Shown here piece after piece: positions 22,536 to 34,103 of a stretch of 64,000 nucleotides of DNA (position 1 is its first letter; every line of letters starts with the position of its first letter). Below the pieces are notes generated by a model, which worked only from the letters and a program-made list of their open reading frames with translations, ran no database searches and was not told the DNA's origin. The DNA is from Incurvaria masculella (Eukaryota > Arthropoda > Insecta > Lepidoptera > Incurvariidae): the NCBI GenBank assembly GCA_946894095.1, contig OX335642.1, positions 569,021 through 633,020 of the forward strand, read 5' to 3'. A program made the translations under genes and the position numbers.

Positions 22536-22817
22536 AAGTCCATTTTTAACAGTTTTCCTTTTTTTTTCCTAGTACACTGAAAAGAATAATCAGTGAATCT
22601 AAATGTAATTCCAATAATACCAACCGTCTTGCTACGTTAAAATAGAGCCAACAAACAGTTAATGGGTTCCAAAATTTACTAGACAAATATAAATATAGAA
22701 ATAGACCATAAATAAACAAACAAAAATCCAAAAACAAAAAAAAACAAGTGCACTCAGTAGTTCTAAAACCTGATATGCACGCATCAGCTTATAGCTGCTA
22801 GTGTTATAAACCAAATA

Positions 22818-22836
22818 ATAATAATAATAATAATAA
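22818..22836. repeat. (AAT)n microsatellite
   Basis: AATAATAATAATAATAAT. The flanking intron sequence (22536-23460) shows no gene. Confidence 0.7.
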
Positions 22837-23464
22837 GTAAATCGGTTACTCTGATAACTGCGAGTCAAAGAATATTAACAGTTTTCTCTTACTGTTTCCT
22901 TGTGTGAAAACTGTTTCTAGCTTTAGTATTTTTCAATTCTTAACAAACACAACGCCATATCCAGGAGGGGATGGCAGAGATGATATAGCGCCTAGCAGTA
23001 CGATCACAGTATCTTTTTCTCATTTGGATTTTACATCGTGCAAGTATACAATAACACTAGGCCACCTTTGGCCTTTCGCCATATCTATTCAATCGATTGA
23101 CCCATATATTAAAAACGATTGTACGCATAAAATTGTTTATCCACTTTAGCTTGTGCACAAGTGCCAGCTGATAACATGGTGCGTTAATACAAGCCCTGAT
23201 ACTACAGTCGCTATCTCCAAAAAATAATCCTGGGAAGAGAATTACGACCAGTGTTGCCAGGAGTTTCCACTTGTTCGTCCGTTCTTAACTATTTATTAGA
23301 TTTTAGAATAGAAATTCTTATATTTTTCGTCAATAGACGATTATTTACAATCGACAACAACATTATGTACAATGTACCGTGAAGCAAAGCAATAAATACA
23401 TATCACATTCCTTAGAATACAATACGATACAATTACCGCCTATCGTACTGCACTATGGATGTGT

Positions 23465-24800
23465 GTGTCCAGCTTGGAAATCGGCCAATGCTCAGCTCGT
23501 GCCTAAAAAGGTATTCGATCAGATCCGGCCAACTACCGACCCAAAGCCATTACCTCTCTTCTCTGCAGGAGCGCATCTCCTTGTTCGCTCGAAAAGCATG
23601 ACGAAGGTAAGGCTATCGGCCTGGATAACGCTGAAGCATTTGTCTGGGTCTTGCAGGCACTGCTTATCAAGCTTCCTTTCTATGGCCTTCCACCCGAGTT
23701 GTGTGGAATGTTGCATTAAACGTCTTGGTTGACGGTTGCAAAGGCATGTGTGTTAATATCGGGGTACCGCAAGGCTCTGTTCTGTCCCCGATCCTTTTTT
23801 TACCGCAAATTAATGATCTGCTCAATTTGGTCGACATTGATTGCTACGCAGATAACAGCACGGTGCTAGCCAGGTCAGTCACCAGAACGCAGCTTGGCTC
23901 TAGTGGAGGATAGGCGGCGCCTCGTTGTTAGACTTATTGTATTATGATTACTTTTCTATTCATCTTTATATTTTATTATTATTAATTTTATCTTATTGTA
24001 TTATTGTTAGCTAATATTTCTAATCAATTTCACTGAGGGTGGCTGTTTCTCTTCTTCTTATTATTTTCCTTAAACGTTCTAACAAAAATTGTTTAGCAGT
24101 AACTAAATCTGTAATTAAATTAAATCTGCAGTAATTAAAACTAAATCTAAATTACTGTGGACAGAAAACTCGTAAAGTTTCTTTGCGGATCTTCTTTACT
24201 GAGTTCATTGAATCCGCATTCAGTTGACGTAACTTAGTGTAGTTTGACTACCAAAAAAGTTTAAATAAATGAAATGAAAAGACTGAAAGAGATCCCAGAA
24301 AAAGTTTCCGTATTGGGTGTCCTCTGCAACGTTTTCGAGTTTAACGCAAGCAAACGTCGTGCCGTGCGTCTCGTCGACGATCCCCAGGTATCCCTGAATT
24401 TGAAGACCCTCCAACTCCGAAGGGATGTTGGGTCTCTCTGTGTTCTATCGTCTTTACCATGGAGAATGCTCGTCGAAGCTGCGTAACGCTGTACACCCGT
24501 CTCCTTTCTATCTTCACTCAACGCGGAACAGGGAGAAAGTTCACGAATTCACAGTCAAAATCCCAAAAATAGGAATCACCGATCTTCTAGATCGGTAAGC
24601 AATGGAAGGAACTCTCTTCCGAGGTATTTCCCCTAACGTAAAACTTGGGGTCTTTGGAACGTGGTGTAAAGAAGCACCTGGCCGGCCGGCATGGTTTTCG
24701 AAGCCCCTCTGAAATTTGTAATCCTATGGGCATCGCTGGGCACCTTAAGACCTCCTGGCGTACGCCATACACCGCGCTTAACATAAAAAAACCTGCGCTA
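23465..24800 (+). pseudogene. Decayed non-LTR retrotransposon reverse transcriptase and C-terminal end
   Basis: Near 23470 a frame reads AWKSANAQLVPKK, a usual block at the start of LINE RT domains. Near 23755-23880 another frame has GVPQGSVLSPILF and then CYADNSTV, where YADD is expected, so a catalytic Asp is replaced. Near 24340-24480 RRAVRLVDDP...LRRDVGSLCV.. matches the C-terminal part of the same ORF class. The pieces are in different frames, separated by deletions and stops. Bases 24640-24790 look like the 3' untranslated part (TCCTGGCGTACGCCATA). It lies inside intron 1 of the peptide gene. Confidence 0.7.
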
Positions 24801-25720
24801 AAAAGAAGAATATCGATTAAAATTCATCAAAATATTAATCAAATCAAATCGAATCAAAGCATAAGGTTTTTATTTCAGCCAGCATAATAGTTGGAAAAAG
24901 CCATCATCGACACTTAATAACGGGCCAAAACTTTTTTCATTGTAAATAATTCAATTCGGCAAAGCTTTTCTAGCTCATAGGAATTCTGTTTTCATAAAAA
25001 GTTAACGACTAACTACAACGATTACAAAAATAAAATTTTGCAAACCATTCGTTTCAACTATGCTTTAAAGATATGTATTCCGACTGTACTAGCCTGTACA
25101 GTACACAGAGCCTTATCACTTTCTCTTAGTAACTAACCACAATCCCCAATGACATTTAAAAAATACCAATTACGATTATACAAATATATTAAACGAAACA
25201 CGATTATCTCATTTAACAGGAGCTAACATACTTTTAATTCCTGATGTCGCAAAACAATGAAATGGCGAATATTACCTCTTATGCTAAAGTGGACTAGCGG
25301 CTCTCTGAGCAGAAAACCTCACGAGTCTGTCTTTGGATAGCTTAAAACTGAATAAATGTAAATCCTATATATATTTTTCTTGTATTTTTCACACTTGGTA
25401 ATTTTTTTTACCAGACGTTTACCGTCTTTTAACAAAATATTTTTTTTTTGTGACATTTTTGAACATTATATCTCATCATTCACTAAGCGAGTTTACTGAC
25501 CATGATAACCTCCCTGCAAACAAAATTTCATGAGAATCAGTTGAGAAATGCGACCTACGAGACACACGAAAGCATTTTTGCTCAAGCTGAAACGGCTACG
25601 CTCGCCATTCGCTCGACCAATAAATGGATTAATGCTCTTGGCCAAGCGGGCCAGAGTATCTGAAACATAGAAGTGAGAAAGATCGGACCACCGGATTTCT
25701 ACCTTTTATTTATCACAACT
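24801..25720. other. Intron 1, AT-rich, no gene
   Basis: AT-rich sequence without recognised repeats or open frames of note. Confidence 0.5.
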
Positions 25721-26262
25721 TTAAGGTGGCCCATCCCGCTCATCTCCCCATACAAAAGGGGAAAGAAGATCACGCCTATATTTCTTGTCAGAAATCCACA
25801 ATTTTGCTCAAAATAGCTTTATTTGATCGAAATAGATGTCTGATTTACATTGTAAAATTGTGTTTGGTTTCTAAGTTACAAGGTCCGAAAGTTCGAATTT
25901 TTCGCGCGTTTTATACAATAACTTTGGAGGTGGATTACGCAATGATAAAGTAAGAACATCGTAAAAAGATTAGTCATCAGACATAGCTTATTTAATCAAG
26001 ATTTATAATCTATTTGGTTTTTGTTAGATTTTTGACTACAGCGGTCGTGGTTTACGTTTAGCTATAAGTCGTTTTCAAATCAAAATTAACTTCAATCTTA
26101 CCAAATCATACACTATGCACATTGTCTTTTTTGTTGACATGTTGCATCTTCCTCATCACGGAGCCTGTCTTATTTTTTGACAGAGAAGGTCCCAGAGCGC
26201 AACAGCACGGTTTTGTACCGTGCCCGCGAATGAGTTAGGCCCGCCGGGTTGGGCCACCTTAA
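25721..26262. mobile_element. TTAA MITE (family T), copy 3, full length, inverted
   Basis: TTAA at 25721-25724 and 26259-26262, termini AAGGTGGCCCATCCCGCTC and CCGGGTTGGGCCACCTT. Opposite orientation to copy 2. It lies 85 bp from copy 4. Confidence 0.85.
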
Positions 26263-26347
26263 GTGCCTTTCGTAACGAATGTTAGCTACTCCATATGGTC
26301 CGGATCGATAGGTTCCCTACTAGTTAAGCCAGCTTGGAATCATCGCA

Positions 26348-26816
26348 TTAAGGTGGCCCTTCCCGACGGGACTAACTCATTCGCGGGCACGGTACAAAAC
26401 CGCTGCTACGCCAATCGTATTATTGCGCTCTGGGACCTTCTTTGTTTCAAAGAAAAAGACAGGCTCCTTGATGAGGAGGATGCAACATGTCCACAAAGCA
26501 AACAATGCGCATAGTGATTGATTAAGTAATTAAGTGATTGGTAAGATTTACTCAAATTTTGATTACAAAACGACTTGTAGCTAAAAGTAAATCACGACCG
26601 CTGTAGTAAAAAATCAAACAAAAACGAAATAGATTATAAATCTTCATGAAACAATCCAGGTCATCTTACAAAAACCTTTGTAAGCTGTTTATATTTTATC
26701 GTTGAGTAATCCACGTCCAAAAGTTATTGTATAAAACTCGCGAAAAATTCGATCTTTCGGTCATCAGACATCTAGTTCGATCAAATAATACTATTTTGAT
26801 TATAATTTTGGATCTA
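26348..26816. mobile_element. TTAA MITE (family T), copy 4, right end truncated
   Basis: Left terminus TTAAGGTGGCCCTTCCCG. The body follows the family to about ATTTTGGATCT and then stops. More diverged than copies 2, 3 and 5. Copies 3 and 4 point in opposite directions 85 bp apart, so the pair could form a large foldback. Confidence 0.8.
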
Positions 26817-27706
26817 TGTGGGGAGAAATGGTAGCAGCGGCAAAAAAACGTCTTTGTTTTGCATGTAGTTCAATGTAGCTGTGATCATAAAGGCAAGGTA
26901 TTCTGTGGATTTAGGTCAAGTGTAGCGCACTGAGTAAAATCACAGATTAAATAAATCAATCTATAAGCATAATAAAATAGCTTATGAATCGTCACTTATC
27001 GTGGATTATATACTCGATTATGGCGTTAAATGTAATCTAACTAGGAATTAAGTGCTATGTCAGAGTCACGTACTAATTGAGTAGGTTAGAGATAAAAAGC
27101 TAATTGATCTTTGACCAAGAAATGACGCAGACGCATCGACATAAACTGAAACTTCGATGCTCACACGTAAGCGGTGTCAGCTTGTCTAGGAATGTTTATT
27201 TGGGGGTTTATTACTCTTGAGAAAAGGTTTCTCAAGAGTATGTTTCGCCTCTGACAACGAAGTGATCACCTATCACTTTAGTGTCCTGTATTGTCCGACA
27301 TGGACATACACAAAAGGCGAGTGCTCGCGTACCGGACGACTTTCTAAACTAAATATTAGCCTACAAACGAATCTGCGCGTCTGTGCAAACTACTTCGAAC
27401 CGGTCGTTACTGATTAATTTGTGATACGATCTGGAAACGCACGTGATTAGGGTACAATCTGAGTGATAGTTGCATCAACAGCGTTGATGCTCGGCTTTTA
27501 CGCATGCAGCGAAGCTCAACAAGTGTTTATTAATTTGAATTTCTCTTCCCTCTGCCCAGCGAGCGTGGGAGGGCGGCAGTAGCAATCGAAACTAAGTTCA
27601 CTTACGGATTCGGGACGCGAACATCAAATGTTTGTTGCACTAAAGAGCGTCCTGTGAAGTTTTTGAGTGTTTTTACGTGTCGTTGGAACTCGAGAAAATC
27701 TGTAGG
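26817..27706. other. Intron 1, right part, no gene recognised
   Basis: No exon or repeat could be supported. A small hairpin lies near 27210-27240 (ACTCTTGAGAAAAGG / CTCAAGAGT). Confidence 0.45.
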
Positions 27707-27810
27707 AAGCGAATTCGTAACAGAACTCACTCGCCGGCGCTTCCGTTTTTGTATGTCAAAGTGGCTACGCCGCCCCCACGAGTTTCGGTTTCTAAACCCG
27801 TCCTTCTGCC
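27707..27810. repeat. Dispersed repeat, also at 21417-21535
   Basis: Shares GCGAATTC, AACTCACT, TTCCGTT, AAAGTGGCTACGC and ACGAGTTTC in order with 21417-21535. It ends about 28 bp before the exon 2 acceptor of the peptide gene. Confidence 0.6.
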
Positions 27811-27837
27811 CGTTTGACCGGAGCTGTATTGTTCCAG

Positions 27838-27951
27838 CGCACGCTGCTTCTGGCCGTGGTTGCCTGGTGCTGCACGCCCGCCTGCGCCCGCCCGCCCTGG
27901 CTCACCGCCGGCCGCCCGCCCCTCGAGCCGACTGCCGAGTGCCACACCAAC
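27838..27951 (+). CDS. Exon 2 of the putative secreted peptide precursor (signal peptide core and propeptide start)
   Basis: The acceptor TTGTTCCAG|CGC opens a 114-nt, phase-0 exon ending at AAC|GTGAGT. It encodes a hydrophobic core, RTLLLAVVAW, then CCTPACA, a good signal-peptidase site after residue 28 of the joined precursor. A proline-rich stretch of about 20 residues with one Cys (C46) follows. With exon 1 this is a classic n-, h- and c-region signal peptide. The exon is GC-rich compared with its AT-rich introns. The next exon in phase is 38645-38791. A diverged copy of the exon end plus donor lies 89 bp downstream. Confidence 0.7.
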
Positions 27952-28075
27952 GTGAGTACTATCAGATCTGTTGCTCGCTCGGTGTGATGTTGCCCCACTG
28001 CCGATAGCCCCTTCGGCCAAACGCCGAGTGCCATACCAACGTGAGTACTCTCAGATCCGTTGCTCCCTCGGGTGT
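27931..28075 (+). repeat. Tandem duplication of the exon 2 end and donor site
   Basis: GCCGAGTGCCACACCAAC|GTGAGTACT (ending at 27960) recurs as GCCGAGTGCCATACCAAC|GTGAGTACT 89 bp later, with matching intron sequence (TCAGATCxGTTGCTCxCTCGG). Running on from the first donor to the second meets an in-frame TGA, so the downstream donor would give a truncated product. Confidence 0.7.
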
Positions 28076-28255
28076 AGACCTGTAACTGAACCAATGTAAA
28101 ATGTGAGAGAATTGGGTTGGGTCTACCCCAGAAGTCATTGACTTCTTCCCATGGCGTGACATAAGTTCACAATAACGATGTATATGTCTTTCTATGTAAC
28201 ATTAATGGTTAAAAAAATTGTTCTATTGTTGAAACGGTTATTGGGAGGATAAGGC

Positions 28256-28805
28256 TTAAGGTGGCCCAACCCGCTCATCTCCCCATACAAAAGGGGAAAG
28301 AAGATCACGCCCATATTTCTTGTCAGAGATCCAAAATTTTGCTCAAAATAGCTTTATTTGATCGAACTAGATGTCTGATGACCATTGGCATTGTAAAATT
28401 GTGTTTGGTTTCTAAGTTATAAGGTCCGAAAGTTCGAATTTATCGCGCGTTTTATGCAATAACTTTGGAGGTGGATTACGCAATGATAAAGTAAGAACAT
28501 CGTAAAAAGATTAGTCATCAGACATAGCTTATTTAATCAAGATTTATGATCTATTTGGTTTTTGTTAGATTTTTGACTACAGCGGTCGTGGTTTACTTTT
28601 AGCTGTAGGTCGTTTTGAAATTCAAATTTTCGTAAATCTTACCAAATCATACACTATGCACATTTTCTTTTTTGTGGACATGTTGCATCTTCCTCATCAT
28701 GGAGTCTGTCTTACTCTTTGAAACAGAGCAGGTCCCAGAGCGTAACAGCACGGTTTTGTACCGTGCCCGCGAATGAGTTGGGCCCGCCGGGTTGGGCCAC
28801 CTTAA
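28256..28805. mobile_element. TTAA MITE (family T), copy 5, full length
   Basis: TTAA at 28256-28259 and 28802-28805 with AAGGTGGCCCAACCCG termini at both ends in inverted orientation. It lies inside intron 2. Confidence 0.85.
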
Positions 28806-29094
28806 CAGGGTAAGACAGCGTTTTGATAATGGCTGGGTCCAAAATTATATATCGTTCACAAATTCAAAATATAATTTCAAAGTATCCTTTCGCAATCGTT
28901 CAATCTAGGAAACGCAATGTAAACTCACATCAGGTATCGGATTGAAGGACATACTATATAAAGGTTTAGTGTGATTCGCCCTGAACAATATTCAAAAAGA
29001 TTATTGCATGTCAGTCAATGTAAGCTTATAGATGGGCGTATTTAAGTAAACTATATATTTTTTTCTTTCTTAATAAAGAAGTTGGATAGAAATT

Positions 29095-29445
29095 GACTCG
29101 GTAGCTCAGTGTGCGACGCCTTGCAAATCCATAAGCTGGGGAAGCACCTCTGGGCACGGTTAGGTTCTGGATCGGTGACCATTTTCAACTGTTGAGGCTG
29201 GCCGTGGTTCGGATTCCACGTAAAAACTACTCGCTAGGTGGTAGGGTCAATCCCGCCCGAGGTGGTACCATCGCATTGAATGAACGATGGTGGAAGCGGC
29301 AATGAAAATTGTCCGTGTTTTCCATCCAGTTCAATGTAGCCGAGCAATGTAAGGAAGGTCCTGGCATGGCACCTAGTTCCCATGTGGTGTGTAAGTTTGA
29401 CGGTCAGTTCGGTATTAGCCATCCATGTCCAGTTTATAAAAAAAA
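29095..29445 (+). repeat. SINE, near full length, 5S-like head (variant)
   Basis: The head GACTCGGTAGCTCAGTG resembles a tRNA A box. It is followed by a degenerate 5S-like part ending TCTGGATCGGTGACC. The body has GGCTGGCCGTGGTTCGGATT, GGTAGGGTCAATCCCGCCC, GAAGCGGCAATGAAAATTG and CCTGGCATGGCACCTAGTT. The tail is GGTATTAGCCATCCATGTCC then A-rich. Confidence 0.8.
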
Positions 29446-29778
29446 GGGTTTCTTATCTTATGACGTTACGACATTTAAATGAATACAATATATATGCTGA
29501 GTTCATTTCTTACCTTGTCTTCCGGATACCAGAAGTGCAGACTTTTATCTACCAGCGATAACAATTTATTATGTCATTTGACATCGACATCGAAAGTTTA
29601 TCAGCTCACTTTAAGATAACGGAAACCATAATTTGGACAATTGCTCAGCGAATGAATATTTTCATGCAGATGACTTCATATTTTCAGTAGTTGAATCAGT
29701 GAAATTATGTATAGAATGTTGGAATGGTATCGCTGTGACAGTACCTTGATTTGAACTTGCAAACAATTCAAATGACAT

Positions 29779-30957
29779 TATTATTAACATGTTTTCGGAT
29801 AGACAGTGTTATGAATCGTCCACAATGCGGTGTAAGAAACGTCGACTTAGAGCCTTTTTCACCTGCTGCTGATTAGCTTAATCGCCATATTTTAAGGGCC
29901 TTTCGTATAGCGGCGGGCCGATATTAACGTAACGATTATTAATAACAAGTATTGGAAAAGAACAAGTCGTTCTTGTTATTCATCATCCACAAAACCCGTT
30001 CCTACAATAACGTCTTAAGCCACACTATCCCGTGCGCCCCGCGCGCCTCTGCTCGGCGAAACTCGTTCCTACAATAACATCTTTGCAATACTATCCCGCG
30101 CGCGCTTGTTATTACGAAACCTGTTATTACAATAACTTCTTCAGGAACGGGATCGCGCGAGCGCCGCGCGCCTAGCTCTGCGAAACCCGTTCCTACAGTA
30201 ACGTCTTTACAATACTATCTTGCGGGCGCCTCTTACTACGAAACCTGTTATTACAATAACATCTTCAGGAACGGGATCTCGCGCTTTGTTCTAATGTGCG
30301 AGTACAGTGCATGACAGGGATTTATTTTACAACTATTTTAAACACCAGGTTGATTAAATATCAGTTTTTTATTGGAAATTTAAGTTATAAAAAAATGTTA
30401 TTTAAGAATTTAGAAGGTCTGATTTTTTCATGTAACTTTTTAATGAGAATATTTTTTTTATTTATAAGTTAAATATTTTTTAGGGTTTCGAACCGAAAGA
30501 GTGTAAACAGAACCCTATTACCAAGCCTCCACTGTCCATCCGTCCATCCATCCGTCCGTCCGTCCGTCCGTCTGACACAGGGCTGTACCTTATGAACCGT
30601 AATAGTTACGTAGCTGAAATATTTACAAGGAGTGTATTTATTTAAGACCTGCATTAAATGATTAAAAACAAATTTTTATTTTGCAGTGGTCAGCCATTGA
30701 TATCAGTCTAGTATCAAAACCCGTTATTAATAACAGGTTTTGATACTCGTTCTTACGCAGTAACGAATAAGGAATGAGATAGTATTGGAAAATAACGTTT
30801 AGGCCCACCGCTGCTTTCGTACCAGCTTGCAACCAATACCAGGGCAAGTTAATCAGCACTTGAGTAATAAAGGCCCTATAGGTGTCGAATAAATTAAATC
30901 AGCAGTTAGTGAAAAGCGATTCATAACACTGTCTATCCGAAACACATTTTAATAATA
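29779..30957. mobile_element. Composite inverted-repeat element with a GC-rich internal tandem array
   Basis: The arms 29779-29820 and 30918-30957 are inverted copies of TTCGGATAGACAGTG flanked by matching ATGAATCG. Further inside, TGCTGATTxA and a GCGGCGGGCC / GGCCCACCGC pair also mirror each other. The centre (29985-30290) repeats a unit with CGTTCCTACAATAACGTCTT and CCCGCGCGCG about 2.5 times. A GTACGGAACCC-type repeat is nested at 30478-30645. No coding capacity. The exact ends are uncertain. Confidence 0.6.
30478..30645 (+). repeat. GTACGGAACCC-type repeat, truncated at 3' end
   Basis: Starts TTAGGGTTTCGAACCGAAAG, has (CCGT)n near 30537-30570, and stops after GTGTATTTATTT. Confidence 0.6.
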
Positions 30958-31048
30958 ATGTGTAACAACAGTAAAAGTCTAAATAAACATAATTTAAATG
31001 ACATTTCTGATAAGAGGTTATGAGTGCTTGGAAGAACGACGAAGCAAA

Positions 31049-31327
31049 TTATCGAAGCGGAAGTCCGCTTCGATAATTTTAAGATATTCTTACTTTATCA
31101 TTCGTAATCTACATTCAAAGTTATTGTATAAAACGCGCGAAAAATCCGAACTTTCGGACCTTATAACTTAGAAACCAAACACAATTTTACAATGCCAACG
31201 GTCATCAGACATCTAGTTCGATCAAATAAAGCTATTTTGAGCAAAATTTGGGATCTCTGACAAGTAACCTGTGCGTTATCTTCGTTCCCCGTTTGTATGG
31301 GAAGTTGAGCGGGATGAGCCACCTTAA
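31049..31327. mobile_element. TTAA MITE (family T), copy 6, left half missing, with junction hairpin
   Basis: From about 31078 the sequence follows the family (AAGATATTCTTACTTTATC...) to GATGAGCCACC TTAA (31324-31327). The left junction is a hairpin at 31049-31078: ATTATCGAAGCGG and its complement with a short loop. Confidence 0.75.
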
Positions 31328-32649
31328 ATGATATTTATTAATATTGTGATTTTACATACAAATCTTAAAGTGGACTCGCAAGAAAATTACACTATTACTA
31401 ATAATTTAAAAACCACTGTTCCAATTTACTTTATGTTTGGCATCTATAATCAGAAAACAATAATCTGTGTCTGCATGTTTTTGTTTCTCGGTAAATGTAT
31501 TCTCGGTCAAGCAACAGAGAAAATCATCCAGAATTTTTGACATTTTCTATTTGCTTTTAAGTCAATGTTGCTTTCATATTATTCGGTTAAAATAAAATAA
31601 AAAATGATATTTGTTGCTGCCTGATTTGAGATATTAAATAACAATTCAATTGGAACAGTGATTTTAAAATGATATGTAAATAAACTACTTTTGTATGGGG
31701 AGCAAAGCTCCCTTTAGGTAAAAAAGTCCTTTTAGAAAATTTTCTATTTCGATGATTATACAAGTGTTTTGGACAAAATGGGGATGTGTACCTTCGCAAA
31801 CGTACGTTATATAAGCTCAGTATTTTTTCAATGTTTATCAACCAAAGGCTTAACTGTAATCGACTTCAGAAAAACGTTCATATTTAGGTATTTATTTCCG
31901 TCTCATGACACAGCACATATTTTTTTAATGAGAGAAAGAACGATGTCTTCGGGTTTTCCTGCAACGAAACATACATTTGAGCCCGCGAAGTTCTCGTTTA
32001 CGAATCATGTATATCTCCAAGCCCCTAAGAGTCCTCACAATGTGATTATTTCATAATTACAATATCTCTGTGGCTCAGAGCCTCCAGGTCATCGGTAAAA
32101 TTAAGGTGCCACCAAGACGTGAATACATAGCTTGGAGTTTTATTGAGTTCAAGGGTGCCAATAGGAACTAGGAACTGACTTATCAAATCTGGCTACAGTT
32201 ACAGTAGTATTAGGTATATTCGTGTACGTAATACCATCACAGAATAACTAATAGCGCTACCGTAACCGGCTTATCTAGGATTGTACTGAAGTATTTGTGC
32301 CGGTGAGAATACCCTCTGCACTGGTTTAGTATGGTTCCGTTTCAGTTTCTTTATTTCCTCCAATAGATGCATACTTGGGTTCGTCAAATGTTTCCTTTTT
32401 ATGTTTAAGAACCGACTTCGACGCGGTTGTCTTTTCTGTCTTTGATGATTGCTGTTCACGCTCGTGAAATTCCCGTTTTGCTCTAACTTCTTAATGCCAT
32501 ATTAATTTACATCCGGCGTTCTATTTCACTAGTTAATCCAATAATAGCCGTGATAACACAATTTTTACGCGTTTAACGCATGATTTTTACTCGTCCGATA
32601 ATTGTTTTCCAGATCAGGGGTGTTACTATTGGAAAATAACTCGCTGGAT
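31328..32649. other. Intron 2, AT-rich, no gene recognised
   Basis: Only short frames with no recognisable domain. No repeat was identified. Confidence 0.45.
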
Positions 32650-32808
32650 GAACAGGAAAGTGAGTGATTAAATCTGACCTTTAGTTGCATTATTACCATG
32701 CTAACTGGTGAATATCAGTTCACCTGGCTAGAAAAAAATGTCGTTGACAGTTAGCATGGTACGAAATACACTAAATGTCAGATTTAATCACTTGCTTGCC
32801 TGTTTACC
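32650..32808. mobile_element. Foldback repeat (family F), copy 1
   Basis: Outer arms GAACAGGAAAGTGAGTGATT / complement with CAGATTTAATCACTT; inner arms ACCATGCTAACTG / CAGTTAGCATGGT. A second copy is at 35706-35840. Confidence 0.6.
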
Positions 32809-33755
32809 TGTTGATTTCATTTACCATGGTCGCCACCCTGAGGTAGGGAATTAACTGATAAGGAGAGAGAGAGTGAGGACCATTGAAATATATCACATCA
32901 ACATTCATGATACATTTATCATAAAGAAAATGTGGGACTTGTAATAAAAGAGCATTTATAAAACAATGTTTCTCTTAAGTCAAAGTATGTGTACAATTTA
33001 AGCAGTGTATGAGTGAAAGAAGTATCTTGACATGCTATCAGTGTGTATGTCAGCATGTATAAATAGCGTCAATATTCATATTCTCTTTGGTAATGACATT
33101 TGGTTTAGTAGGCAGATTTGACTGTTTAGTATCTTTCGTATCTCAGACCAGCGACATCTGTCTTTGGTCTTTGTCTAGAAATCATTTACGGTTCACTATG
33201 AAAGGTTATTTTAGTATTAAAATTCTGATGGTATCGATTTTTTAATGGTTTTATTAAACAACTATGGTTTTATTTAAATTAAAGCAATCAAATTAAAGCG
33301 GTTAAGATTTGGATTTGTTTTCAGTATTGAGTTAAGACTTGCCATTCGGCATTATATTTATTGTTTTCAATTTACACCAAATACCTGAAATCGTCAAAAG
33401 TTTTGACACTATACAAAACTTAAATACAACCTGTAGTAATCATAACCACAGACAGATTTAAGGTTTACAATCTTATACGATTTGAAAATCTAAATCAATT
33501 ATGATAACACGTTTTTAATAGAGGTCGCCATTGACTACTATATTTATTGACCAAGTGTTGAATGTGAAACGGAACTATAATAATATGACCAAGTCCTCGT
33601 CGTCTTGGCGGAATGCATTGGAATTATCAATGGTGAGCGCGGGGATGAAGAAAATTCCCTAATTTCCAGATAGGAAAAGCCGAATCGATGGTTTGTTTTC
33701 CCCGCTAAGAAAACCATAGAACTTGGCTACCGAGTGTGCTGCTTGGTGCCAGAGT
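32809..33755. other. Intron 2, AT-rich, no gene recognised
   Basis: No supported exon or repeat. Confidence 0.45.
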
Positions 33756-34103
33756 GGTCAGTCTGAATTCTCACCTAAATTGGCGTTTACGGCAAACCGA
33801 TCGACTGGCGTTTTCTCCAATCTCCATACAAGTTTTTACTAGATATTCTGTGGTTTTACTTCTTCAAGCTGTCAAAGTCAAACGCGGACTTCCGATTTGT
33901 ATGAAAATGCGGAGTGCACGTAAACGGCAACGTCGACGTATTTACGGCCACGTTGAGTAAGCTGTCAAATCAAGCTCGGACTCGCAAATATTAGTTCGCT
34001 TAACGCCCGCTGCGCGCGCTCTTCAATTTCTCCATACATTTGAAAACGCCAGTCGATCGGTTTGCCGTAACGCCAATTTAGGTGACAACTTAGACTACCG
34101 GCT
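33756..34103. mobile_element. MITE family A, copy 2
   Basis: Starts GGTCAGTCTGAATTCTCACC and ends GGTGACAACTTAGACTACC. Both arms carry GGCAAACCGATCGACTGGCG or its complement. The internal sequence matches copies 1 and 3. Confidence 0.85.
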
